Below the pieces are notes generated by a model. The model saw only the letters and a program-made list of their open reading frames with translations. It made no database searches and was not told where the DNA came from. This document shows, piece by piece, positions 54,898 to 62,429 of a stretch of DNA of 64,000 nt. The stretch is from Leucobacter chironomi DSM 19883. Its GTDB lineage: Bacteria > Actinomycetota > Actinomycetes > Actinomycetales > Microbacteriaceae. Within the stretch, counting starts at the first letter, position 1, and the number at the start of each line of letters is the position of its first letter. The stretch is from positions 1-64,000 of the forward strand of contig NZ_ATXU01000004.1 in the NCBI RefSeq assembly GCF_000421845.1, in the 5' to 3' direction. The translations under genes and the position numbers were made by a program.

Positions 54898-57693
54898 CTA
54901 GCGCATCGCGCGGTTGAGCAGCTGCCCGAGATGCAGCCCCTCAGTCGCGCCGAGCTGGTCGGCCTGCGTGCGGCAGGAGAGGCCGTCGGCGAGGAAGACC
55001 GTCGTCTCGGCTTTCGCGCGCAGGGCGGGCAGGAGGGCGTTCTCGGCGACCGCGACCGACATCTCGTAGTGGCCGGCCTCCATGCCGAAGTTGCCGGCGA
55101 GCCCGCAGCACCCGGCGAGCGTCTCGACCTCCGCGCCGAGCAGGCGCATGAGCTCGACGTCGGTGTCGAAGCCCATCACCGAGTACTGGTGGCAGTGCGG
55201 CTGCACGAGCACCCGGGTGCCCGTCAGGTCGATGCGCCCGTGCGTCCCCGAGCGGTGGCGCAGCAATTCGGCGAGGGTCCTCGTGCGCTCGGCGACGGTC
55301 GCGCTCCGGGGGTCGTCGGGCAGCAGCTCCAGCAGATCGGACCGCAGCACCGCGGTGCACGAGGGCTCGAGGCCGAGGATCGGGATGCCCTGCTCGGCGT
55401 AGGGTGCGAGCTCGTCGAGCAGGCCGGTCAGCCGCTTCTTGGCGCCGTCGAGCTGACCGGTGCTGATCCAGGTGAGTCCGCAGCAGACCGGAGCGGGGAT
55501 GATCACACGGTAGCCGGCCCGTTCGAGCAGGCTCCGAGTCTCGGCCATGATCTCGGGGGAGAAGTTGTTCGAGAAGGAGTCCGCCCAGAGCACCACCGCC
55601 TCGCCGCTCGCCGATCCCGCCCGATCGCGGGCGGCTCTCCGCGCACTCGTGAAGGATCGCTTGAACCTCGGGATGCTGCGCCGGGTGTCCATGCCGCCGA
55701 GCTTGAGCACGAGCTTCTCGATGCCCGGGACGCGGAGCGCGGCGTTCGCCAGCGGAGCCGCGGGGGAGGAGAGCTTCGCCCACCGGGGCAGCCAGCCCAG
55801 GGTGTAGTGACTCACGGGCCTGATGCGGCCCCGGTACTTCTGATGCTGCACCTCCGACTTCAGCGCAGCCATGTCGACCCCGGCCGGGCAGTCGAGCGAG
55901 CACGCCTTGCACGAGAGGCAGAGGTCGAGGGAGTCGGCGACCTCGGGCGAGCTCAGCCCGCCCACGAACGTGCCGTTCGCGGCTTCCTGCAGGATCCGCG
56001 CCCGCCCCCTCGTGGAGTCCTTCTCGTCACGGGAGGCCTGATACGACGGGCACATGAACCCGCCGTTCTCACCGTTGTCGGCGCGGCACTTGCCGACGCC
56101 CACGCAGCGGTGCGCGGCTCGGCTGAGGTCGCCCCCGTCCTCGAGCAGCGCGAGGCCCTGGGCGAAGATCGGCGCCGCCTGAGGCCTGCGCAGATCGGAG
56201 GTGAGCGGCAGCGGATCGATGATGACCCCGGGGTTCAGCAGGTTCTGCGGATCGAACTCGTCCTTGAATCGCGACATCAGCGTGAGCGCTCGGGGCGAGT
56301 ACATGTACTGCAGCAGTTCGCCGCGTGCGCGGCCGTCGCCGTGCTCTCCCGACAGCGATCCGCCGAAGCGCGTGATCAGCTTGGCGGCGTCGTGCATGAA
56401 GTCGTGCAGCACGTCCCCGTTCTGCTCGAGCGGGAAGCTCAGACGCACGTGGATGCAGCCGTCGCCGAAGTGGCCGAACGGCATCCCCTCGATGCCGTAG
56501 CGCGCGCAGAGCTCGTCGAACTCCGTCAGGTAGTCCCCGAGGTGCTCGGGCGGCACCGCGGCGTCCTCGAGGCCGGGCCAGGCGGGAACGCCGTCGGGCG
56601 TGCGCCCGGCGAGGCCGACGCCGTCGGCTCGGATCCGCCACATGGCCTGCGCCTCCTCGCGCGACGGGACGACCCTGAAGTGCGACGTGCCGGAGACGTC
56701 GAGGAACGACGCGATCGCGGCGTCGACGTCGGCGACCGCCGAGCGGTCGATCTCCACGAACAGCCAGCCGTCGCCCGGCGGCAGCTCGGGTACGCGCGCG
56801 CCCGCGCGGTGGTTCAGCACCGACTCGAGCAGGCGCCGATCCATGCTCTCGATCGCGATGGGCCGGTGCGGGATCATGTGCACGACCGAGCGCGCAGCGG
56901 CCACCATGCTCGGGTATCCCAGCACGATGAGCAGCGGATCGCGGGGCGCCTCCACGAGCTTCACCGTTGCCTCCGTGATGAGGCCGCAGGTGCCCTCGGT
57001 GCCGACCATCGCCTTCGTGAGATCGCGCCGGTTCTCGGGGAGCAGATGCTCGAGGGAGTACCCGGAGACCTGCCGGGCGAACCGTCCGAACTCGGTGCGG
57101 ATGGTCGCGAGCTCCGACTGCACGAGATCCTCGAGGGTTGAGGGGAGCCCCTCCATCCGCCCCGTCTCGAAGACGCGGCCCCGGCCGTCGACGAAGGTGA
57201 GCGAATGCACGTTGTCGGCGGTCTTGCCGTAGTGGAGCGCCCGCGGTCCGCAGGCGTTGTTGCCGATCATGCCCCCGATCGTGCAGCGCGTCGCGGTCGA
57301 AGGATCGGGCCCGAATCGGAGACCGTGCGGCAGCGCCGCCCGCTGCAGCTGCGAGAGCACGACTCCCGGTTCCACTCGCGCGAGGCGCGCCTCCGGGTCG
57401 ATCTCGATGATCGTGTTCAGGTGCCGCGACGTGTCGAAGACGATGCCGGATCCGACGGCGTTGCCGGCCACTGAGGTTCCGGCGCCGCGGGCGGTCAGCG
57501 GCACGCCGTACGTGCGCGAGGCCTCGGCCAGCAGCTCGATCTCCTCGGAGTGGCGGGGGAACGCGACCGCCTCGGGGACCACTCGGTAGTTCGACGAGTC
57601 GCTCGAGTACTCGCCCCGCCTGCGCTTCGAGCGGTCGACCTCGATCCCCGATCGTTCGAGGAACGCGTACGCCTCGTTCGTCACTGCGGTCAT
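54898..57693 (-). CDS. FAD-linked oxidase with iron-sulfur domains (D-lactate/D-2-hydroxyacid dehydrogenase type)
   Basis: The 931-residue protein fuses four parts: an FAD-binding PCMH domain (VPLTARGAGTSVAGNAVGSGIVFD), an FAD-oxidase C-terminal domain, a 4Fe-4S ferredoxin segment (CVGVGKCR, CLSCKACSLDCPAGVDMAALKSEV), and a C-terminal domain with two Cys-Cys-Gly motifs (VCCGLTWISTG, GCCGLAGNFGMEAGHYE). Such enzymes oxidise D-lactate, glycolate or D-2-hydroxyglutarate and pass electrons to the membrane chain. The ATG at 57693 overlaps the stop of the upstream L-2-hydroxyglutarate oxidase-like gene by four bases. Substrate is inferred only to class. Confidence 0.92.
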   Translation of the reverse strand: MTAVTNEAYAFLERSGIEVDRSKRRRGEYSSDSSNYRVVPEAVAFPRHSEEIELLAEASRTYGVPLTARGAGTSVAGNAVGSGIVFDTSRHLNTIIEIDPEARLARVEPGVVLSQLQRAALPHGLRFGPDPSTATRCTIGGMIGNNACGPRALHYGKTADNVHSLTFVDGRGRVFETGRMEGLPSTLEDLVQSELATIRTEFGRFARQVSGYSLEHLLPENRRDLTKAMVGTEGTCGLITEATVKLVEAPRDPLLIVLGYPSMVAAARSVVHMIPHRPIAIESMDRRLLESVLNHRAGARVPELPPGDGWLFVEIDRSAVADVDAAIASFLDVSGTSHFRVVPSREEAQAMWRIRADGVGLAGRTPDGVPAWPGLEDAAVPPEHLGDYLTEFDELCARYGIEGMPFGHFGDGCIHVRLSFPLEQNGDVLHDFMHDAAKLITRFGGSLSGEHGDGRARGELLQYMYSPRALTLMSRFKDEFDPQNLLNPGVIIDPLPLTSDLRRPQAAPIFAQGLALLEDGGDLSRAAHRCVGVGKCRADNGENGGFMCPSYQASRDEKDSTRGRARILQEAANGTFVGGLSSPEVADSLDLCLSCKACSLDCPAGVDMAALKSEVQHQKYRGRIRPVSHYTLGWLPRWAKLSSPAAPLANAALRVPGIEKLVLKLGGMDTRRSIPRFKRSFTSARRAARDRAGSASGEAVVLWADSFSNNFSPEIMAETRSLLERAGYRVIIPAPVCCGLTWISTGQLDGAKKRLTGLLDELAPYAEQGIPILGLEPSCTAVLRSDLLELLPDDPRSATVAERTRTLAELLRHRSGTHGRIDLTGTRVLVQPHCHQYSVMGFDTDVELMRLLGAEVETLAGCCGLAGNFGMEAGHYEMSVAVAENALLPALRAKAETTVFLADGLSCRTQADQLGATEGLHLGQLLNRAMR

Positions 57694-58937
57694 GCCCGGC
57701 GCTCTTCCGCGGAGGAGGGGCCGCCGGCCCCTCCGTTCTCGCCAGCGCCGAGGCCGATCATGTCGGCGATGTGCTCGGCGATCGCCATCGATGAGGTCGC
57801 GGCCGGCGAGGGCGCGTTGCGCACGTGGGTCACGCACCCCGACCGCTCGATGACGAAGTCCTCCTCGAGGGCGCCGTCTGAGCGCATCGCCTGTGCGCGC
57901 ACGCCCCGTGTGCCGGGCAGCAGGTCGCGGCGGTCGATGCCGGAGATGAAGTCTCTCGACTGCCGCGCGAAGGCGCGTCGCGTGTTGCCCTCGAGCTGCT
58001 GGATCGCGCTGCGGACGTTGCGTGCCGCGAACTTCCAGAACGCTGCGGTGCTGGCGATCTGCAGGCTGTCGCGCAGCGAGAACGACAGGGGCGAGTAGCC
58101 CTCCCGTCGGAAGGACAGGAAGGCGCTCGGACCGACGAGCACGCGCCCGTCGATCATGCGCGAGAGGTGCACGCCGAGGAAGGGGAATGCCGGATCCGGC
58201 ACGGGGTAGATGAGGCCCTTCACGAGGTCGGCCTTGGGCTCGGCGAGCGTGTAGTAGCTGCCGGCGAAGGGGACGATCGCGGGGAAGCGGCCGCCGCCCG
58301 TGGTCTTCGCGATGCGATCGGACTGCAGGCCCGCGCAGACGATCACCCGGTCGAACGCGAGCCGCTCGCCGCCGAGCTGGACGACGGCCCCGCTGTCGGA
58401 TCCGGTCACGCCCGTCACCCTCGCGCCGAACCTCAGCTCGGCGCCGCGCTGCTCCGAGAGGTCGAGGAGCTTGCGCGTGATGGCCGCGTAGTCGGTGATG
58501 GCCGTGGAGGGGGAGTGCAGCGCCGCGATGCCGTTCGCGTGCGGCTCGACGCGGCGGATCTGCTCGAGGCTGCGCAGGATCTCGATGCCCGGCACGCCGT
58601 TGGCCTGGGCGGTCTCGGCGATCTGCTCGAGCCGATGCACCTGCGTCTCGTCAGTCGCGATGAGCAGCTTGCCGCACTCGTCGTAGGGGAGACCGTGCTG
58701 CTCGGCGAACGCCTTGACGAGCGCGACACCCCGGCGCGTGAGCGTCGCCTTCAGGCTGCCGGGCGTGTAGTAGAGCCCGGCGTGCACGACACCGGAGTTG
58801 TGCCCGGTCTGGTGCAGCGCGGGTGCGCTCTCCTTCTCGAAGAGCGTGAAGGAGCAGTCCGGATGTCGCTCGGTCAGCAGGTGCAGGAGCGCGGCGCCGA
58901 GAATTCCTCCGCCGACGATACCTATGGAGGTTGACAT
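57690..58937 (-). CDS. lhgO: L-2-hydroxyglutarate oxidase-like flavoenzyme (LhgO)
   Basis: The 415-residue protein is a D-amino acid oxidase-fold flavoprotein. It starts IGIVGGGILGAALLHLLTERHP (dinucleotide motif) and continues with the LhgO signature ALHQTGHNSGVVHAGLYYTPGSLKATL, then AITDYAAITRKLLDL and FPFLGVHLSRMIDGRVLVGPSAFLSFRREGY. By family it oxidises L-2-hydroxyglutarate to 2-oxoglutarate, with electrons going to quinone or oxygen. It is the first gene of a two-gene minus-strand unit and is translationally coupled to the FAD/iron-sulfur oxidase. Only 40 bp separate it from the divergent GntR gene. Confidence 0.88.
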   Translation of the reverse strand: MSTSIGIVGGGILGAALLHLLTERHPDCSFTLFEKESAPALHQTGHNSGVVHAGLYYTPGSLKATLTRRGVALVKAFAEQHGLPYDECGKLLIATDETQVHRLEQIAETAQANGVPGIEILRSLEQIRRVEPHANGIAALHSPSTAITDYAAITRKLLDLSEQRGAELRFGARVTGVTGSDSGAVVQLGGERLAFDRVIVCAGLQSDRIAKTTGGGRFPAIVPFAGSYYTLAEPKADLVKGLIYPVPDPAFPFLGVHLSRMIDGRVLVGPSAFLSFRREGYSPLSFSLRDSLQIASTAAFWKFAARNVRSAIQQLEGNTRRAFARQSRDFISGIDRRDLLPGTRGVRAQAMRSDGALEEDFVIERSGCVTHVRNAPSPAATSSMAIAEHIADMIGLGAGENGGAGGPSSAEERRA

Positions 58938-58963
58938 GATCCGAAACCGATGCTTTCTGTGTC

Positions 58964-58969
58964 TATAGT
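58964..58969. promoter_or_regulatory. shared -10 region of lhgO and the GntR gene
   Basis: TATAGT on the plus strand lies eight bases before the GntR ATG at 58978. On the minus strand the same bases read within ACTATAGA, a possible -10 for lhgO. The whole intergenic space is 40 bp, so the two promoters must overlap. Confidence 0.45.
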
Positions 58970-58977
58970 GGGTGTTC

Positions 58978-59703
58978 ATGGAGAAGTTCGTCTTTGGGGA
59001 AACCGCATCGAACAGTCTCGTCGGCGTCATCCGTCAGGCGATTCTGAGCGGACGCTTCTCACCGGGCACGCTGATTTCGACGAGCGCGCTGGCGAAGGAG
59101 CTGGGGGTGTCGCGCACACCGGTGCGCGAGGCGCTGCTCCAGCTCGCCCAGGCGGGGATGGTGCAGTTCGAGAAGAACCGGGGCGCCCGCGTCGTGGGCA
59201 CCTCGATTCCCGAGCTCATCGGCGTCTTCCAGGTGCGGCTGCTGCTCGAGGTGCCGTTGATCGCGCGGGCTGCGCAGATCGCGACGGGGCCCGATTTCGC
59301 CGAGGTCGAGCTCATGCACGAGAAGATGCAGCAGGCGTCGGCGAACGCCGACTACGACGAGTTCCTGAGCGCCGATCGCGATTTCCATCTCGCTCTGCTG
59401 CGCATCGCCGACAGCCCGCGAGCGGTCTCGATCGTGCAGGATCTCCGCAACGTGGTGCTGACGCGCGGGGTGGGCACGGTGCCGAACAGCCGCTCCACGC
59501 GCGACATCATCGGCGAGCACGAGGCGATCCTCACGGCCGTGAAGGCCGGGGACGCGGCCGCGGCCGCGGACGCCACCCGGCGACATATTCTCAGTACTGC
59601 ATATCTGCTGATCAACCAGGAGAGCAAGGGCCAGGAGGAGTACAGTCGCGAGCGTGTCGCCGAGCTGCTCGACTGGGTCGGCAAGGGCGAGTTCCCGGGC
59701 TGA
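58978..59703 (+). CDS. GntR-family regulator, FCD subgroup
   Basis: The 241-residue protein has a winged helix-turn-helix (SLVGVIRQAILSGRFSPGTLISTSALAKELGVSRTPVREALLQLAQAGMVQFEKNRGARV) and an all-helical FCD domain with the metal-site residues in DRDFHLALLRIA, GEHEAILTAV and RRHILST. FCD regulators usually bind small organic acids. It sits between two parts of the catabolic island, divergent from lhgO and ahead of the IlvD/Edd dehydratase. It is the best candidate for binding the GCATG-TRR-CATGC palindromes. GTG 58972 is an in-frame alternative start. Confidence 0.9.
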   Translation: MEKFVFGETASNSLVGVIRQAILSGRFSPGTLISTSALAKELGVSRTPVREALLQLAQAGMVQFEKNRGARVVGTSIPELIGVFQVRLLLEVPLIARAAQIATGPDFAEVELMHEKMQQASANADYDEFLSADRDFHLALLRIADSPRAVSIVQDLRNVVLTRGVGTVPNSRSTRDIIGEHEAILTAVKAGDAAAAADATRRHILSTAYLLINQESKGQEEYSRERVAELLDWVGKGEFPG

Positions 59704-59778
59704 CGGCTCCGTCATGAGTCTCACCATCGCTTTCTGAGTTCGCCCCTCTGATCGACGTGGGATACATCTTCACACGAT

Positions 59779-59795
59779 TTGCATGTAACATGCAA
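59779..59795. promoter_or_regulatory. putative GntR/FCD operator 2 (TTGCATG-TAA-CATGCAA)
   Basis: A perfect 7-bp inverted repeat with a 3-bp centre lies in the 170-bp gap before the dehydratase gene. TAACAT (59786-59791) overlaps it as a possible -10. Its core matches the palindrome at 51579-51591. Confidence 0.6.
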
Positions 59796-59873
59796 TAAGC
59801 AATGCAGCACGCCCGTGCCCCGCCTCGCTCGGACCCGGGTCTCCGTGTCGATGAACCAAGGAAGGATCAGAGA

Positions 59874-61565
59874 ATGACGGATCAGAAGGGCTTCGCGGGG
59901 CGTCTGACCTCGTACGGCGACCCCGGCTTCTCGAAATATCTGCGACGGGCGTTCCTGTCCTCCGCGGGGTACGACGCCGAGGATCTCGAGCGGCCGATCG
60001 TGGGCATCCTGAACACGACCTCCGACTACACCACCTGCCACCGGGACATGCCCCAGTTGATCGAGGCGGTCAAGCGCGGGGTGCTCGAGGCGGGAGGGCT
60101 CCCGTTCGTCTTCTCGGCGATGTCACTGGGCGAGATCCTGACGAACCCGACGACGATGCTCTTCCGGAACCTCATGGCGATGGAGGTCGAGGAGCAGCTC
60201 GGCAACCAGCCGATGGACTCGGTGGTACTGCTGGGCGGGTGCGACAAGACGGTGCCGGCGGAGCTCATGGCCGCCGTCTCGAGCGACATCCCCTCGATCG
60301 CCCTCGTCGTCGGGCCCATGATGACGGGCAACTGGCGCGGCGAACGCCTCGGGGCGTGCACCGACTGCCGCCGCATGTGGGCCGACTACCGCGGAGCCGG
60401 CCTCGACGCGGAGGAGATCGCCGAGGTGACCCAGCAGCTCTGCCCCACCTCGGGCACCTGCATGGTCATGGGCACCGCCTCGACCATGGCGTGCGTGACC
60501 GAGGCGCTCGGCCTCATGCTGCCGACGGGCGCGACGGCCCCGGCCGTGTCGAGCGACCGGCTGCGCCTCGGCGTGCGGACGGGACGCGAGGCCGTGCGGT
60601 TGATCGGCGACCCCGTCACCCCGCGCGAGATCCTCTCGGAGGACTCGTTCCACAACGCGATGACCGTGCTCTCCGCGATCGGCGGATCGACGAACGCCAT
60701 CATCCACCTGACGGCGATCGCCAGGCGCATGGGCATCCGGCTGACGCTCGAAGACTTCGACCGGGTGTCGGCCGCGACGCCGCTCCTCGTCGACTGCAAG
60801 CCCGCGGGCAAGGGATACCTGCCCGACATGCACATCGCCGGGGGAGTGCCGGCGCTGCTGGCCGAGCTGAAGCCGCTGCTCAGGCTGGATGCGAAGACGG
60901 TCACCGGCAAAACGCTGGGCGAGCTCATCGAGACGGCGACGAACGACACGCGCTGGCAGACCACGATCCGCACGCTCGAGGATCCGCTCGGGGATCCTGG
61001 GGCGCTCGTAGCGCTCAAGGGATCGCTCGCGCCCGAGGGCGCCGTGCTGAAGGTGGCGGCGGCATCGGGGCGCTTCAACACGCACCGGGGTCCGGCGGCG
61101 GTGTTCGACTCGCAGGAGGATCTGGAGGCGCGCATCGACGACGAGTCGCTCGGCCTGACCGAGAACCACGTCATCGTGCTGCGCAACATCGGCCCCGCGG
61201 CGGCGGGCATGCCGGAGGCCGGATCAGCCCCGATCCCGCAGTACCTCGCGAGACAGGGGGTGCGCGACATGGTGCGGATCAGCGACGGCCGCATGAGCGG
61301 CACGTCGTACGGAACGGTCGTCCTGCACGTCGCTCCCGAGTCTTCCAAGGGCGGGCCGCTGTCGCTGGTGCGCGACGGGGACCTCATCGAGCTCGACGTC
61401 GAACGACGGGTGCTCGATCTGCTCGTGGACGAGCAGGAGCTCGCACGCCGCACGCCCTCCGAGCCGAGGGCGATCGGACGGGAGCGCGGCTACCGCAAGC
61501 TCTACCACGACAACGTGCTGCAGGCTCCGGAGGGCGCAGACCTCGGATTCCTCGTCGCCGACTGA
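59874..61565 (+). CDS. IlvD/Edd-family sugar-acid dehydratase
   Basis: The 563-residue protein is a paralogue of IlvD but clearly distinct from the one at 2355. The three cluster cysteines are Cys55 (YTTCHRDMPQ), Cys123 (GGCDKTVPAEL) and Cys196 (CPTSGTCMVMG). The motifs CRRMWADYRGAG and RISDGRMSGTSYGTVVLHVAPESSKGGPLSLVRDGD fit the arabinonate/xylonate dehydratase branch, which converts aldonic acids to 2-keto-3-deoxy acids. The substrate is not certain. ATG 59874 is chosen for AAGGAAGGAT upstream; an ATG at 59802 would add 24 residues. Confidence 0.9.
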   Translation: MTDQKGFAGRLTSYGDPGFSKYLRRAFLSSAGYDAEDLERPIVGILNTTSDYTTCHRDMPQLIEAVKRGVLEAGGLPFVFSAMSLGEILTNPTTMLFRNLMAMEVEEQLGNQPMDSVVLLGGCDKTVPAELMAAVSSDIPSIALVVGPMMTGNWRGERLGACTDCRRMWADYRGAGLDAEEIAEVTQQLCPTSGTCMVMGTASTMACVTEALGLMLPTGATAPAVSSDRLRLGVRTGREAVRLIGDPVTPREILSEDSFHNAMTVLSAIGGSTNAIIHLTAIARRMGIRLTLEDFDRVSAATPLLVDCKPAGKGYLPDMHIAGGVPALLAELKPLLRLDAKTVTGKTLGELIETATNDTRWQTTIRTLEDPLGDPGALVALKGSLAPEGAVLKVAAASGRFNTHRGPAAVFDSQEDLEARIDDESLGLTENHVIVLRNIGPAAAGMPEAGSAPIPQYLARQGVRDMVRISDGRMSGTSYGTVVLHVAPESSKGGPLSLVRDGDLIELDVERRVLDLLVDEQELARRTPSEPRAIGRERGYRKLYHDNVLQAPEGADLGFLVAD

Positions 61566-61632
61566 GCGCGCACGCGCTCGCGGGCACGCGGCTGGCGACC
61601 GGCGCCGGGCAGGCGCGAGACGGGGCCCGCGG

Positions 61633-62238
61633 CTACGCCCGCGCCTCGATGACGTGGAACCCCTTGTCGCGGCCCGCTCGCGACACCTCGAGCCCGGGGA
61701 ACTCGGCCGCGATCCAGCGCTGCAGCGAGTTCGCTCCCAGGTGCTTCGCGACCACCAGGTAGGCGGCGCCTTCGGGCCGCAGCCGGGGCAGCCAGAGGCG
61801 CAGGATTCCGTGCAGCACCTCCTTGCCGACACGGATCGGCGGGTTCGAGCGGATCTCGGCGAACGAGAGGTCGTCAGGCACCTCTTCGGGGGCGGCGACG
61901 CGCAGTCTGCCGAGGCCGAGGCGGCGCGCGTTCTCGCGGGCGAGTTCTCGCGAGCGGGCGTTCACGTCGATGGCCCAGACGTCGCGCTCGGGGGCGATGA
62001 GAGCGGCGTCGAGCGCGATCGGCCCCCAGCCGCAACCGATGTCGAGCACGGGCCCGGCGGGGGCGGCGTCGAGGCCGGGCGCGGTGCGCAGCAGCACCTC
62101 GGTGCCGCGGTCGAGGTGGTCGGGGCTGAACACGCCGCCCGCGGTGAGCACGGTGCGGGGCGAGCCGCCGAGCACCGCTTCGATCTCGCGGGGGCGGAAG
62201 TCGCCGGAGGGCGCCTCGGAGAAGTAGTGCTGGGTCAC
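61633..62238 (-). CDS. RsmC/RlmG-like methyltransferase
   Basis: The 201-residue protein has the small-subunit rRNA guanine-N2 methyltransferase (MTS) fold: TAGGVFSPDHLDRGTEVLL, the SAM motif VLDIGCGWGPIALDAALIAPERDVWAIDVNARSRELARENA in pieces, and the catalytic NPPI (RSNPPIRVGKEVLHGIL). The N-terminal duplicate domain of E. coli RsmC is absent, as in many actinobacteria. The RNA target is not certain. The GTG at 62238 has GAGGGG directly ahead. It is divergent from hflX. Confidence 0.88.
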   Translation of the reverse strand: MTQHYFSEAPSGDFRPREIEAVLGGSPRTVLTAGGVFSPDHLDRGTEVLLRTAPGLDAAPAGPVLDIGCGWGPIALDAALIAPERDVWAIDVNARSRELARENARRLGLGRLRVAAPEEVPDDLSFAEIRSNPPIRVGKEVLHGILRLWLPRLRPEGAAYLVVAKHLGANSLQRWIAAEFPGLEVSRAGRDKGFHVIEARA

Positions 62239-62414
62239 CCCCTCAGTATCCCAGGCCGCGAGATCGGTCGTGACCGGCAGGTTCTTCGGATCACGCCGAT
62301 GCCGCGGATCCGGCTCCGCGTCCCGATCCGAGATATCGGTGAGCCCCGAAACACGGTCGAGTGCGGCGGATCGCGCTGTGGGCGAACGACCGACACGCGC
62401 GGGGCGATCCGACG

Positions 62415-62420
62415 TACACT
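62415..62420 (+). promoter_or_regulatory. hflX -10 element (TACACT)
   Basis: TACACT lies nine bases before the hflX ATG, and GGAGG fills part of that space, so a very short or absent leader is predicted. Confidence 0.45.
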
Positions 62421-62429
62421 GGAGGCCAG

